From the NCBI RefSeq assembly GCF_947494025.1, contig NZ_CANLTQ010000025.1, positions 1-38,362 on the forward strand: a stretch of DNA of 38,362 bases. Reading direction: 5' to 3'. Below the pieces are notes generated by a model that saw only the letters and a list, made by a program, of their open reading frames with translations, searched no databases and was not told the origin of the DNA. The stretch comes from an uncultured Jannaschia sp. (lineage in GTDB: Bacteria > Pseudomonadota > Alphaproteobacteria > Rhodobacterales > Rhodobacteraceae). The position numbers were made by a program, and so were the translations under genes. Below are positions 1 through 8,919 of this stretch, in pieces (the first letter of the stretch is position 1; each line of letters starts with the position of its first letter).

Positions 1-118
1 AGCCTCCGACCGGCGCGTGCGTGATGACGCGCGCGATTTTGAGCTTGACGGTCAAAGCCCCATTACCGAAGCGACATTCGGATCTGGCCCGGGGGCGACA
101 CGAAGAATTGGCCCACCT

Positions 119-917
119 TCAGGTTGATACTATTGCGGGTTCAGGCGCCGCAGCGGGCTTTTGCGAAAGCCCGCTGCGGCGCTTCTCGCGGAGGCGGTAG
201 CTGTCGCCGCGGATGGCGACGACGTGGGAGTGGTGGAGCAGCCGATCGAGGATCGCCGTTGCGACGACGGCATCGCCGAAGACTGTCCCCCATTCACCGA
301 CGGCGCGGTTCGAAGTGATCAGCATCGCGCCTCGCTCGTAGCGTCGGGAGACGAGTTGGAAGAACAGATGCGCGGCGTCGGGCTCGAGCGGCAGGTAGCC
401 CAGTTCGTCCACGATCAGCAGCTTCGGTTTTGCGTAATGCGTCAGCCGCTCTTCGAGGCGGTTCTCGGTCTGCGCCTTTGCCAGGTTCGCCACCAGTTCC
501 ATCGCTCCGGTGAAGAGCACCGTATATCCGGCGACGATCGCCTCGCGGCCGAGCGCGACGGCCAAGTGCGTCTTGCCCCACGCCGGGAGGGCCCAGCAGC
601 AAAAGCGCATCGCCGTTGGCGATGAAGCGCCCCGTCGCAAGGTCCCGGATCTGCGCACGGTCGATCGAGGGTTGGGCGGCGAAGTCGAAGCCCGTGATGT
701 TCCGCACGAACGGAAACTTTGCCAACCCGAAGCTCATGTCGATGCGGCGCTGGTCTTTGCGGGCGATCTCGCGCTCGCATAAAAATGCCAGCGCATCGCG
801 CAGCGTCATCTCCCCTCGCACGGCCTCGTCCAGAAGACTGTCGAGCTGATCGCGCATGGCCGTCAGCTTCAGCCGCGTGAGCATCCGGTCGAGGTCTTCC
901 TGCGTATGTGCGTTCAT
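119..917 (-). pseudogene. istB: IS21-family helper ATPase IstB, frameshifted
   Basis: AAA+ ATPase that assists the IstA transposase of IS21 elements. The N-terminal part (from ATG at 917, MNAHTQEDLDRMLTRLKLTA) carries the IstB helix-rich domain. The reading frame breaks inside the Walker A loop near position 585: one frame reads GPPGVGQD, while the next frame continues with GKTHLAVALG, a Walker B-like LLIVDELGYLPL and SNRAVGEWGTVFGD, down to the stop at 119. A single extra G in the GTGGGGC run explains it. The ATG overlaps the istA stop (ATGA), the usual IS21 arrangement. Either a real pseudogene or a homopolymer sequencing error; family assignment is secure. Confidence 0.9.
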
Positions 918-1393
918 CACCAAGCCCCTCCGGCGACAGCCTCATACTCGGCGAGGGGGCGCAGCAGCGACGGCATCTCGATCGGTGCCTCGATCACGTC
1001 GGTGGGTGTCCTGACGCGACCCGCTGCACCCGCGACCCCGACGAAGTGGGCATGGTCGATAATCCGCCCACGCTGTCCGGCACTGCGCCGATGGCAGGCG
1101 ACCTCCACCCCGGCATGGGTGACGCACACTGCCTCGGCCGTGACCATCACGCGGACCCGCTCGCCGATCAGCCGCCAGGGAACCGAATAGGCATTGGTAT
1201 CCATCTTCACCGCGCAGTCGGGTCCGACGCGCCGGGTCAGTTCGCGCGCTGCCATGAACGAGCCGCAGTGCGGGAGGGGCTTCAGCTTGCCCATCTCGTC
1301 GCGTGCAAAGCGCAGACCCGGTGCCTCGCCGGTCGTGCCATGGACCCGCTGATCGGCGATCTCTCTGGTCCACTGCGCCAGATGCGCCTCCAT
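917..1393 (-). pseudogene. istA: IS21-family transposase IstA, C-terminal fragment
   Basis: About 158 residues matching the end of IstA: an IHGTT-like segment (QRVHGTTGEAP), then a beta-rich C-terminal domain (DTNAYSVPWRLIGERVRV). The DDE catalytic core and N-terminal HTH, normally a further 350 or so residues, are missing. Upstream of about 1400 the sequence no longer looks like istA, so the element is truncated on that side. The stop overlaps the istB start. It cannot encode an active transposase. Confidence 0.85.
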
Positions 1394-1477
1394 CGCCGCT
1401 AAGCTTGGCGTTAGCTGAAGTACCGTCTGGCGGGTGCTGCGGCCACTGCCACCAAGGGTCGGACAACCTTTTGAATG

Positions 1478-1510
1478 TTGAATACACTTCAGATGACGGT
1501 ATATACTGTC
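1478..1510 (+). promoter_or_regulatory. Promoter and candidate autoregulatory operator of the RES toxin-antitoxin pair
   Basis: A -35-like TTGAAT (1478-1483) and -10-like TATACT (1502-1507) are 18 bp apart. A near-perfect 16-bp palindrome, GACGGTATATACTGTC (1495-1510; 14 of 16 positions symmetric), covers the -10 box, as expected for an operator bound by the antitoxin. A GTGAGG ribosome-binding site (1525-1530) precedes the ATG at 1536. Confidence 0.55.
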
Positions 1511-1535
1511 TTTATCTGCGGAATGTGAGGATTTA

Positions 1536-1886
1536 ATGCCCCTTGCCGACTATGCCGACCAAGGTCTCTTCGCTCCGGCCAAGATTGCCGTTGCTTGGCG
1601 CACCACCGGCGCGGAGGTCGCTTCAAGCGCCGGCCTGGGTCGAGACGCGGTGCAGCGGCGTGAGCGTGTTGCCTCTGACCGGGTGCAGAGCCGGCTTAGG
1701 CAAATGGTCGAAATCGTCAACAAGGTCGAGCCGCGCTTCGGCTCGGCGTTGATGGCCTATGCTTGGTACCGCTCCGAGCCGCTGCCGGGCCTCGGCGGGC
1801 GCACGGCGATGCAGATGGTGCGCGAAGGCCGGGCCGACGCGGTGCTCGACCTAATCGACGCGGTGGATGCCGGCATCCACGTGTGA
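1536..1886 (+). CDS. Antitoxin, MbcA/ParS/Xre type (DUF2384-like)
   Basis: 116-residue antitoxin partner of a RES-domain toxin. The N-terminal half looks like the helical DNA-binding region (SSAGLGRDAVQRRERVAS). The C-terminal half carries the toxin-binding pattern: MVEIVNKVEPRFGSALMAYAWYRSEPLPG, then the GGRTAMQMVREG and A-VLDLIDAVDAGIHV segments typical of MbcA/ParS proteins (the first motif is given here only as its span, residues about 56-85). The gene overlaps the toxin start (GTGA), the standard layout for co-translated antitoxin and toxin. It probably represses its own promoter through the palindrome at 1495-1510. Family call from sequence pattern and neighbour. Confidence 0.85.
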   Translation: MPLADYADQGLFAPAKIAVAWRTTGAEVASSAGLGRDAVQRRERVASDRVQSRLRQMVEIVNKVEPRFGSALMAYAWYRSEPLPGLGGRTAMQMVREGRADAVLDLIDAVDAGIHV

Positions 1887-2410
1887 CGTCCCCCACCCTG
1901 CCGCCTGCCGTCGCCTTTGGTGGCCTTCTTTACCGAGCCCTGAACCCCGTCTATGCTCGTGAGCCCCTGTCTGGGGAAGGCGCCCGCCGCCATGGGGGGC
2001 GGTTCAATACGCGTGGCACTCCGGCCCTCTATCTTGCGCTCTCACCCGCCACCGCACTGCGCGAGGCGAACCAAGTCGGCATGCTGCAGCCGACCACGCT
2101 CGTCGCCTACCGTGCCGACCTTGCCGGTCTGCTTGACGGCCGCGATGCCGCGGTGCTCGCATCCCTGGGCACGACGTCCGGCGACCTTGCCGATCCTGAC
2201 TGGCGCCATCGCATGCTGACAGGCGCGCCGGTACCGACGCAGGACCTTGCTCTGCGGCTGACCGCATCGGGCCATGCAGGGCTGATCGTTCCCTCCTACG
2301 CGCGCGGCGCGACTGCGCGGGACGTCAACCTCGTGCTTTGGCGCTGGAACACTGGCCGCGGTGATGCACTCGAAGTGGTGGACGACGAAGGAAGGCTGGG
2401 GTCGCTTTGA
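1883..2410 (+). CDS. RES-domain toxin (NAD+ phosphorylase family)
   Basis: 175 residues from a GTG start at 1883 that overlaps the antitoxin stop. RES toxins of the MbcT/ParT group degrade NAD+ or ADP-ribosylate targets. Seen here: the N-terminal LYRALNPVYA, the family signature region GGRFNTRGTPALYLALSP, then ATALREA, and a C-terminal GHAGLIVPSYARG and NLVLWRWN, which fit the R-E-S domain order. An upstream in-frame start at 1763 would lie inside the antitoxin and is not used. Length is normal for the family and no lesion is visible, so the pair is probably functional. Confidence 0.88.
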   Translation: MTSPTLPPAVAFGGLLYRALNPVYAREPLSGEGARRHGGRFNTRGTPALYLALSPATALREANQVGMLQPTTLVAYRADLAGLLDGRDAAVLASLGTTSGDLADPDWRHRMLTGAPVPTQDLALRLTASGHAGLIVPSYARGATARDVNLVLWRWNTGRGDALEVVDDEGRLGSL

Positions 2411-2500
2411 ACGGTCGGGGCTGGGGCGGACTTGGCGATAGAACGACCGAAGCCTTTTATCAGCAGGCCTCATGACGAAGATTGAGAGAAGGGGGCGCAG

Positions 2501-2616
2501 GGGCGTTGTTGTATAAATACGCTCAACCTAGTGAAATCACTGTGCTATTGCCGATTTAGTCTCGGCAAGAAATTCCATCTTCTTAATAACTTACCTTAGT
2601 TTATGTAACAACGCCC
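2501..2616. repeat. 116-bp AT-rich element with terminal inverted repeats (MITE-like)
   Basis: The ends GGGCGTTGTTGTATAAA (2501-2517) and TTTATGTAACAACGCCC (2600-2616) are inverted repeats matching at 15 of 17 positions. The interior is AT-rich compared with both flanks and contains a small hairpin (GCCGA at 2550-2554 with TCGGC at 2562-2566). No coding capacity. The end sequence resembles the GGCTTTGTTGAATAAA type of end found in the IS903 group of IS5 elements, so a non-autonomous derivative is plausible; no clear target duplication was seen. The rest of 2411-2821 shows nothing recognisable beyond GC-rich leader sequence for mlaE. Confidence 0.55.
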
Positions 2617-2821
2617 ATTCGGGTGGGCTTGGGCGAGGTCGGCCGCTTCCCTCGCAAGAGGCGGCGCAGCGCGGCCGCCGGGGGGAGGAGGGGACGGGCG
2701 CGGTCGTCCCGACCGTCAATCCGTTTCCATTCCGAGTCGCGACGACATACGGAGTCCTTGCCGCGAACGGGAGGGCACGAAGCGCCAAGGCGGAATCGTC
2801 CCGTCAGACGGGGGAGTTGGC

Positions 2822-3934
2822 ATGGCGGATCAGGACCGGGAGGCACGGACGGCGCCTGCCCTAGAGCTGCGCGACGGGTGCGCCGTGCTGTCCGGGGATT
2901 TGCTGATCGGGACGGTCGCGGCCCTCCCGCGCGAGCCGGTGGACGCGCGATCCGTCGACGTATCCGGGGTCGGGCGCCTGGACACCGCCGGGGCGTGGTT
3001 CGTGCTCGACCTGGCTCGTCGGACGGGGGCGGATAGCGGGGCGATCTCGGGTGCCGGCGAGGCGCAGGCCCTGCTGCTCGAGATTGTGCGCAACAGCATG
3101 CCGGATGCCCCGCCCGCGCCCGCCGCCTTGTCCTCGCTCGTCGACCGGCTCGCGGATGTCGGCCGCTGGACGCATGGCGGCTGCCGTGTCGCGGTTGAGA
3201 TGACCGGGTTCCTCGGTCAGGTCGTGGCGGCGCTCGCCGGCCTCTTCGTACGGCCCGGACGGCTGCGCCTGACGTCGCTCGTCCACCACATGCAGGAAGT
3301 GGGCTGGAACGCGATCCCCATCGTCGCGTTGATGGCGTTCCTGATCGGCGTGGTGCTCGCGTTCCAAGGCTCGTCGCAGCTGCGCCAGTTCGGGGCCGAA
3401 GTCTTCGTCGTCGAGCTGATCGCCATCGCCGTGCTGCGCGAGCTCGGCATCCTGCTCACGGCGATCATCGTCGCGGGGCGCTCGGGCTCGGCGTTCACCG
3501 CGGCCATCGGATCGATGAAGATGCGCGAGGAGATCGCGGCCATGCGTACGCTCGGGCTCGATCCCATCCAGCTCCTCGTGGTGCCGCGGGTACTAGCGCT
3601 GATCGTCATGCTGCCGATTTTGGGCTTCATAGCCGACGTCTCGGGCCTCGTCGGGGGGGCGATCATGTCCTGGATCGAGCTCGGGGTCTCGCCGGTCGTG
3701 TTCCAGTCGCGGCTCGTCGCCAATGTCGACCTGTGGCAGTTCGCGGTGGGCATCATCAAGGCGCCGTTCTTCGCGCTTATTATCGGGGTGATCGGCTGCT
3801 ACGAGGGGTTGAAGGTCGGCGGCGACGCGGAATCGCTGGGCCGGCTGACCTCCACCTCGGTCGTGGTGGCGATTTTCATGGTCATCGTCGCGGACGCGCT
3901 ATTCTCGGTCTTCTTCGCACTGGTGGGGATATGA
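2822..3934 (+). CDS. mlaE: MlaE-family ABC transporter permease with N-terminal STAS domain
   Basis: 370-residue inner-membrane permease of an Mce/Mla-type lipid transporter. Residues about 10-85 form a STAS-like domain (VDVSGVGRLDTAGAWFVLDL), as in the fused MlaE proteins of alphaproteobacteria; in E. coli this role is played by separate MlaB. Residues about 130-370 are the permease, with LIGVVLAFQGSSQLRQFGAE, the strongly conserved AGRSGSAFTAAIGSMKMREE and TLGLDPIQLLVVPRVLAL. The stop overlaps the mlaF start (ATGA), and four genes in tandem form the operon. Intact. Confidence 0.93.
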   Translation: MADQDREARTAPALELRDGCAVLSGDLLIGTVAALPREPVDARSVDVSGVGRLDTAGAWFVLDLARRTGADSGAISGAGEAQALLLEIVRNSMPDAPPAPAALSSLVDRLADVGRWTHGGCRVAVEMTGFLGQVVAALAGLFVRPGRLRLTSLVHHMQEVGWNAIPIVALMAFLIGVVLAFQGSSQLRQFGAEVFVVELIAIAVLRELGILLTAIIVAGRSGSAFTAAIGSMKMREEIAAMRTLGLDPIQLLVVPRVLALIVMLPILGFIADVSGLVGGAIMSWIELGVSPVVFQSRLVANVDLWQFAVGIIKAPFFALIIGVIGCYEGLKVGGDAESLGRLTSTSVVVAIFMVIVADALFSVFFALVGI

Positions 3935-4719
3935 CGGCGGGGGCCGGGCCAATCATCCGGGTGCGGGGGCTGGCCAAGTCCTTCGGCAATCATGCCGTGC
4001 ATGAGGGACTCGACCTCGACGTGCGGCGCGGCGAGATCATCGGCATCGTCGGCGGCTCGGGCACTGGCAAGTCGGTCCTGCTGCAGCAGATCGTCGGCCT
4101 CGTGAAGCCCGACGCAGGCCGGATCGAGGTGTTCGACCAGAGCGTGCGCGACACCTCGCAGGCGGACTACCGCGCGCTCCGCCGCCGCTGGGGCGTGATG
4201 TTCCAGGACGGCGCGCTGTTCTCCTCGCTCACCGTGCGCGAGAATGTCGAAGCGCCGATGCGCGAGCAGCTCAACCTGCCCGACGGCCTGCGCGAGACGC
4301 TGGCGGGTATCAAGGTGCGAATGGTAGGCCTGTCCGACAGCGCGCAGGACAAGCATCCCTCCGACCTGTCGGGCGGCATGCGCAAGCGGGCGGGGCTGGC
4401 GCGGGCTATCGCGCTCGACCCCGAGATCGTGTTCCTCGACGAGCCGACGGCCGGGCTCGACCCGATCGGGGCGGCGGCCTTCGACACGCTGATCGGGCGG
4501 CTCCGGACGGCCTTGGGGCTGACGGTGTTCATGGTTACGCACGATTTGGATTCCCTGCACGCGATCTGCGACCGGGTCGCGGTGCTGGCCGAGAAAAAGG
4601 TACTCACGGTGGGGACGATGGCCGAGATGATGGATGTGGATCATCCCTGGGTGCGCGAGTACTTTGACGGGCCCCGCGCCCGCGCCGCGCAAGCCGGGGC
4701 CGGCGGACAGGGGGCCTGA
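3931..4719 (+). CDS. mlaF: MlaF-family ABC transporter ATP-binding protein
   Basis: 262-residue ATPase that drives the Mla/Mce lipid transporter. Walker A is GGSGTGKS (residues about 41-48), the Q-loop is VMFQDGALF, the signature is LSGGMRKRAGLARA, Walker B is IVFLDEPTAGLDP and the switch histidine is in VTHDLDSL. GMRKR in place of GQQQR is typical of MlaF. The start at 3931 overlaps the mlaE stop; a longer upstream reading would overlap mlaE and lacks a ribosome-binding site. The stop overlaps the mlaD start. Confidence 0.94.
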   Translation: MTAGAGPIIRVRGLAKSFGNHAVHEGLDLDVRRGEIIGIVGGSGTGKSVLLQQIVGLVKPDAGRIEVFDQSVRDTSQADYRALRRRWGVMFQDGALFSSLTVRENVEAPMREQLNLPDGLRETLAGIKVRMVGLSDSAQDKHPSDLSGGMRKRAGLARAIALDPEIVFLDEPTAGLDPIGAAAFDTLIGRLRTALGLTVFMVTHDLDSLHAICDRVAVLAEKKVLTVGTMAEMMDVDHPWVREYFDGPRARAAQAGAGGQGA

Positions 4720-6434
4720 TGGAAACGCGCGCGAACTTCGTCCTGATCGGCGCCTTCACGCTGGCGGGGATCCTCGGGGCGATCGGCTTTGCGATCTGGC
4801 TCGCCAATGCCCGGCTCGACCAGGAATACGCCTATTACGGCATCCTGTTCGACGACGTGACAGGCCTCGACGCGTCCGGGGACGTGCGCTTCAATGGTAT
4901 AGGCGTGGGCCAGGTGATCGAGCGCCGCATCTTCGAGCCCGATCCCAGCCAGGTCTTCGTACGCATAGAGATCGACGCTTCGACGCCCGTGCGCAAGAAC
5001 ACCGTAGCCCAGCTCAGCTCTTCGGGCGTGACGGGCGTGTCCTACATCTCGCTGTCGAACTCCCGCGCCGAGGCGCCGCCCCTGACGGCGCCGGCGGGCG
5101 AAATCCCGATCATCCGGTCGCGGGCCTCCACGATCCAGCAGCTCGTTGAGGGCGCTCCCGACCTCGTCGCGGAGGCGACGGCGCTTCTGGAGCAGTTCCG
5201 TAAGATCGCGGGGCCGGAGAATCAGCGCTACATCGCCGGCATCCTTGGCAACCTGGAGGCGGCGTCCGATGGGCTAGAGCAGGCGCTGGCGAACTTCTCC
5301 GGTATCACCGGCACGGTCGCGAACGCGGCGGCGCAGATCGACGGCTTCGCTGAGCGGATCGACGCGATCGGCGAGGCCACGCAGGCCACACTCGCTAACG
5401 CCGACGCGGCGCTTGACGCCGCGACGGGGGCCTTCGACGCGGCGCAGGAGACGCTCGAGGGCTCGGGCGAGGCAATCGACAGCGCTGGCGCGGCCTTCGC
5501 GCAGGCGGAGGCACTGATGACGGGCGAGGTGCCTGCCATCGTGGCGCGGGCCCGCGACACCGCCGCGGCGCTCGACGCCGCCGTGACGGACGTGGCAGCG
5601 CGGACAGGCTCGGCACTCGACGGCTTTGGGCGGACGGCCAACCTGCTCAACGCGCGGCTTGCCGAGCTCGAGGTCACGCTGTCGGAGGCGGAGACAGCCT
5701 TCGCCGCCGTTACGGAAGCCTCCGACAGCTTCGACGCCCTGGTCGACGGCGACGGCACGCTTCTGGTGGCCGAGGCACGGGCCGTGCTGTCGAGCGCCGG
5801 GGACACATTCGCCACAATCGAGGAAATCGTGGATCGCGACGTTCCGGCCGTCGTCGCCGATGTCCGCACCGCCGCCGCTGTCGCCTCGGACGCGGTCGAC
5901 CGGGTCGCGGCGGACGTCAGCGCCGCGACCGGGCGGCTCGATCCGCTGGCGAGCGACGCGCAGGAGGCGCTGCGTTCGGCAGCCGGCCTTTTCGAGCGCG
6001 CGCAGACCACGCTCGACGGGCTCGACGGGACGCTGGCTGCCGCCGACGCGACGCTTCGCTCGGCGGACGGTGCCTTCGGGGCGGCGACCGACATGCTCTC
6101 GACCGATCTCGACCCCCTCCTGACCGATCTGCGCGACGCCTCGCAGCGCATCCGCGTGGCCGCCGAGCAAGTGTCGGACGACTTACCAGCCGTCTCCTCC
6201 GACCTGCGCGGGCTGATCGAACGGGCCGACGCGGTGGTGGCGCAGGTGCAGTCCGTCGTCGGCGAGGCCGCGCCCGGCATCCGGGCGTTCACTGGTAGCG
6301 GCCTCAACGAGCTGACTGGCCTGAGCGCGGAGGCGCGCACGCTGGTCCAGTCGCTCGAACAGCTCATCCGCCGCATCGGCAACGATCCGGCGCGCTTCAT
6401 CCTCGACGACCGCGTCCCTGAATACCGGAGGTGA
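4719..6434 (+). CDS. mlaD: MlaD-family MCE domain protein with long coiled-coil tail
   Basis: 571-residue substrate-binding subunit of the lipid transporter. Residues 7-29 are a membrane anchor; residues about 40-118 are the MCE domain (GLDASGDVRFNGIGVGQVIE; VAQLSSSGVTGVSYISL), which assembles as a hexameric ring in known relatives. From residue 130 on the protein is an Ala/Asp/Thr-rich helical repeat (heptad-like ALDAATGAFDAAQETLEG, many copies) likely to form a tube or coiled coil across the periplasm, as in PqiB or Mce1-like proteins. Far longer than E. coli MlaD (about 180 residues) but normal for this alphaproteobacterial class. Confidence 0.92.
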   Translation: METRANFVLIGAFTLAGILGAIGFAIWLANARLDQEYAYYGILFDDVTGLDASGDVRFNGIGVGQVIERRIFEPDPSQVFVRIEIDASTPVRKNTVAQLSSSGVTGVSYISLSNSRAEAPPLTAPAGEIPIIRSRASTIQQLVEGAPDLVAEATALLEQFRKIAGPENQRYIAGILGNLEAASDGLEQALANFSGITGTVANAAAQIDGFAERIDAIGEATQATLANADAALDAATGAFDAAQETLEGSGEAIDSAGAAFAQAEALMTGEVPAIVARARDTAAALDAAVTDVAARTGSALDGFGRTANLLNARLAELEVTLSEAETAFAAVTEASDSFDALVDGDGTLLVAEARAVLSSAGDTFATIEEIVDRDVPAVVADVRTAAAVASDAVDRVAADVSAATGRLDPLASDAQEALRSAAGLFERAQTTLDGLDGTLAAADATLRSADGAFGAATDMLSTDLDPLLTDLRDASQRIRVAAEQVSDDLPAVSSDLRGLIERADAVVAQVQSVVGEAAPGIRAFTGSGLNELTGLSAEARTLVQSLEQLIRRIGNDPARFILDDRVPEYRR

Positions 6435-6435
6435 C

Positions 6436-7062
6436 ATGACCGACCTCGCCACCCTGACCCGCCGAGCGGCCCTGCTCGGGATCGCTGCCAGCCTGGGCGG
6501 GTGCAGTGCGTTGTCCTCTCTCAACGCCGCAGCGACCCCCTTGGCGACCTTCGACCTGCTCCCTGTGCCCGGCCCCGCATCCGGACCGCAATCCGGACGC
6601 ACGATCCTCGTTGCGCGCCCCGGCACGCCCGCCGCCATCACCACCGACCGCATCGTCATCAAGCCGAACCCGCTAAGCATCGCCTACCTTCCCGAAGGAA
6701 GGTGGCCCGAGGAGCTCCCGTCGGTGCTCCAGTCGCTCCTCGTGCGCTCGATCTCGGGCACTGGACGTGTCGCCTATGTCGGGCCCGTCGAGGGCGGGCC
6801 GGTCCCCGACATCGTGCTCCTGTCGCGGGTCGACGCGTTCCAGGCGGAGACGGCGGCCGCGGGCGTCGAGGTGGTGGTAGATCTGGAGATGACGCTGCTC
6901 AACGACCGCGACCAGCGAGTGATTGCCTCGCGCGGCTTCGGGCGACGCGTACGCGCGTCGGGCGACGTGGCGGCCGCCGTCGTCCCCGCCTTTCAAGCGG
7001 CGCTCGACGCCGTCCTGCCTGAGATCGCCGACTGGGTGGTGGCCGTCACAGTCCGCGGTTGA
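6436..7062 (+). CDS. ABC-type transport auxiliary lipoprotein (PqiC/ABC_trans_aux-like)
   Basis: 208 residues. The N-terminus has twin arginines (TRRAALLG) and a lipobox SLGGC with Cys23 as the probable lipidation site. The body (TFDLLPVPGP, ILVARPGTPAAITTDRIVIK, ARGFGRR-like RVIASRGFGRRV, AFQAALDAVLPEIADWVV) matches the auxiliary lipoproteins that follow mlaEFD-type genes and link the inner-membrane complex to the outer membrane. It starts 1 nt after mlaD and closes the operon. No mlaC or mlaA homologue is present in the window. Confidence 0.85.
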   Translation: MTDLATLTRRAALLGIAASLGGCSALSSLNAAATPLATFDLLPVPGPASGPQSGRTILVARPGTPAAITTDRIVIKPNPLSIAYLPEGRWPEELPSVLQSLLVRSISGTGRVAYVGPVEGGPVPDIVLLSRVDAFQAETAAAGVEVVVDLEMTLLNDRDQRVIASRGFGRRVRASGDVAAAVVPAFQAALDAVLPEIADWVVAVTVRG

Positions 7063-7113
7063 CGGTCACGTCCGTCAAGATGGTGGAAATCGGGAGGTGG
7101 CCTGGTGTCATGA

Positions 7114-7350
7114 TCAGGCGGCTTCGGTTGAGATGCTGAGGATGGGGTCTTGCTCCACGGCGTCGATGCGGGCGAAGGCGTCGACCATCATGTAGCGGTT
7201 CTGGGTTTGCCACTCGTCATTCTGTTCGAGGAGCACGGCGCCGATCAGGCGGGTGATGGAGGCCTCGTTGGGGAAGATGCCCACGACATCCGCGCGCCGC
7301 TTCACTTCCTTGTTCAGCCGCTCGATGGAGTTGGTAACCGGTATGAGGAT
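7114..7350 (-). pseudogene. IS256-family transposase, C-terminal fragment
   Basis: The last 75-80 residues of a Mutator/IS256 transposase: NSIERLNKEVKRRADVVGIF, PNEASITRLIGAVLLEQNDE and WQTQNRYMMVDAF, ending at the stop at 7114. The catalytic part is missing. From about 7350 to 7490 the sequence changes character and could not be assigned; it abuts the adjacent IS3 element. Confidence 0.85.
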
Positions 7351-7520
7351 CTCGGTGCCGATGTTAGGCTGGGTTCTTTGGAACCCGGTATATGCTGCGA
7401 GCATCCGGGACGGAGGCACTGGGAGCACGAAGGCGCGGACAGGCCGATGCACACGATGAGCTGCGAGCTCGTGTTAGTAGCTGGTGTACCGGTCCACGGT
7501 TTTGAGACAGGAAACTGGGC

Positions 7521-8403
7521 TTAAGCGGCCTCTCTGTTGGTCACGGTTTGCTCTTCTCTGATGGCCCCGAGCGGACGGTGACCGTGCCGCTCGATCAGCC
7601 AGCCCTCGTTGTAAGTCCGCTGGAAGACGAGCAGCGCCTGGCGCAGCTCCTCGATCGTCTCGAACCAGCGCACCCGGAGGAGGTTCTTCTTCAGCGTTCG
7701 GCGCAGCCGTTTCCTTCCGGGGCGCGCACGAAAGCCGGGGAGCTCTCGGCTCCGAGGAAGCGGAGTTCGCGCTGGAAGTCGCGGCTCATATACTGGCTAC
7801 CGTGGTCGTGGCGGATCTTGAGGCCCGTCGCGACGTCCTTGCCGAACGCGCCGAAGCTGCGGCGAACGCCCTGCCAGACCGGCTCCAGCGCCTCGTGGCG
7901 AGTGGCGGCGGCGCTGGCGTGGATGCCCATGCACTCCGCCGAGCAGTGGTCGACGGCGATGAATGCGGCGGCCTGGCCTTCGCCGGTAGCAATGCTCGTC
8001 ATATCGGTCCCCACATCTCGTCCACGCGCAGGGTGGTGATGGTGCCGTCATGCGCACGCGGCCCCCTCGGCGATCCCACGCGCTGATGCGCCAGCAGGTG
8101 GTGCTCACGCATCACGCGCAGCACACGGCGCGGACTGGTCCGGACCCCGGCATACCGCAGCCGCGCCCAGACCTTGCGATACCCTTCGCCGTGAAACGGG
8201 CTGTCGGCGAGCAGCGTGCGAATGCGCTCCGCCAGATCGGCGTCGGACATCGCCCCGCGTGGACCTCGGCGCCGACCCGGAGCGTCCGGCCGGTTCGCGG
8301 CGCTCAGATGCCGGTGCAGCGTCGCGCGGCCGACGCGCCAGTACAGGCAGAGCCGGGCCAGACCGTAGCGGCGCTTCACGGAGATCGACCAGGTCTGGCT
8401 CAT
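7521..8403 (-). pseudogene. IS3-family transposase OrfB (DDE integrase), broken
   Basis: The N-terminal part (MSQTWSISVKRRYGLARLCL; HGEGYRKVWARLRYAGVRTS; LRVDEMWG) is in one frame. Near 8010 a one-base loss moves the DDE domain into another frame (GTDMTSIATGEGQ, AAAFIAVDHCSAE, RHDHGSQYMS, PEGNGCAER). Near 7700 a small deletion shifts it again to the C-terminal TLKKNLLRVRWFETIEELR and NEGWLIERHGHRPLGA, ending with TAA at 7521. The ATG overlaps the orfA stop. Not functional without a helper copy. Confidence 0.85.
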
Positions 8404-8783
8404 CGCTTCGATCTCCGCGGCCGAAAAGGGGTACCGGCCTCCAGCCGATCGATCCTGGTCTCGAGCAGTTCGTTGGCCATCGTCATCTCGCCGATCTTTT
8501 CCCGCATCGCCTTCAGGTCTCGATCCCGATCGTCATCGGGCCGGCTCTTCAGCGACGCCGCGCCGCCTTCCAGAAAGCTGCCGCGCCACGCGCTCGGATC
8601 CGCGGCAGTGGTGCCGACCTCGCGGCCGACCACCTCCGGATCCTCGCCGCGCAAGACCCGCAGTACAGCCTCCTGTTTCTTCTTCGCCGACATGCGCCGC
8701 TGACGCGGCGCGGCGGGCGTGGCCCCGCCAGCGTGATGAGCGCGCTCCGGCAAACCCGCCCTGGTGCTCCGATCGTCCGTCAT
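8400..8783 (-). CDS. IS3-family transposase OrfA
   Basis: 127-residue HTH protein of an IS3 element. RRMSAKKKQEAVLRVLRGED is the start of the helix-turn-helix, followed by REVGTTAADPSAWRGSFLEG and a leucine-zipper-like C-terminal segment (KAMREKIGEMTMANELLETR). A GAGGAG ribosome-binding site lies just upstream of the ATG at 8783. The stop overlaps the orfB start (ATGA); the normal IS3 product is a frameshift fusion OrfAB, impossible here because orfB is broken. Confidence 0.85.
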   Translation of the reverse strand: MTDDRSTRAGLPERAHHAGGATPAAPRQRRMSAKKKQEAVLRVLRGEDPEVVGREVGTTAADPSAWRGSFLEGGAASLKSRPDDDRDRDLKAMREKIGEMTMANELLETRIDRLEAGTPFRPRRSKR

Positions 8784-8919
8784 GGCTCCTCCTCGATGGA
8801 GCCGCTTTCACCCAAATCGTCGTCTCGGGAAAACCGTACACCGGGCGATATCCTGCTTCCTGTCCATTCGCCTAACTCCACGGTTGGTTTTGCAACTCCA
8901 TGGAATATCAGAATGGACC

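Larger units (their letters stand above)
7491..8842 (-). mobile_element. IS3-family element, degenerate
   Basis: Holds an intact-looking orfA and a broken orfB. Imperfect terminal inverted repeats are visible: GGTCCACGGTTTTGAGAC at the left (7491-7508) and, read on the minus strand from 8842, GGTGTACGGTTTTCCCGAGA at the right. Both share the ACGGTTTT core followed by GAGAC. Exact boundaries and target duplication are uncertain. It has inserted beside, or into, an IS256 element. Confidence 0.65.

Noticed and set aside
5228-6400. Long minus-strand Ser/Ala-rich frame opposite mlaD
   Set aside because: Antisense shadow of the alanine-rich coiled-coil repeat; low-complexity and without a start context.
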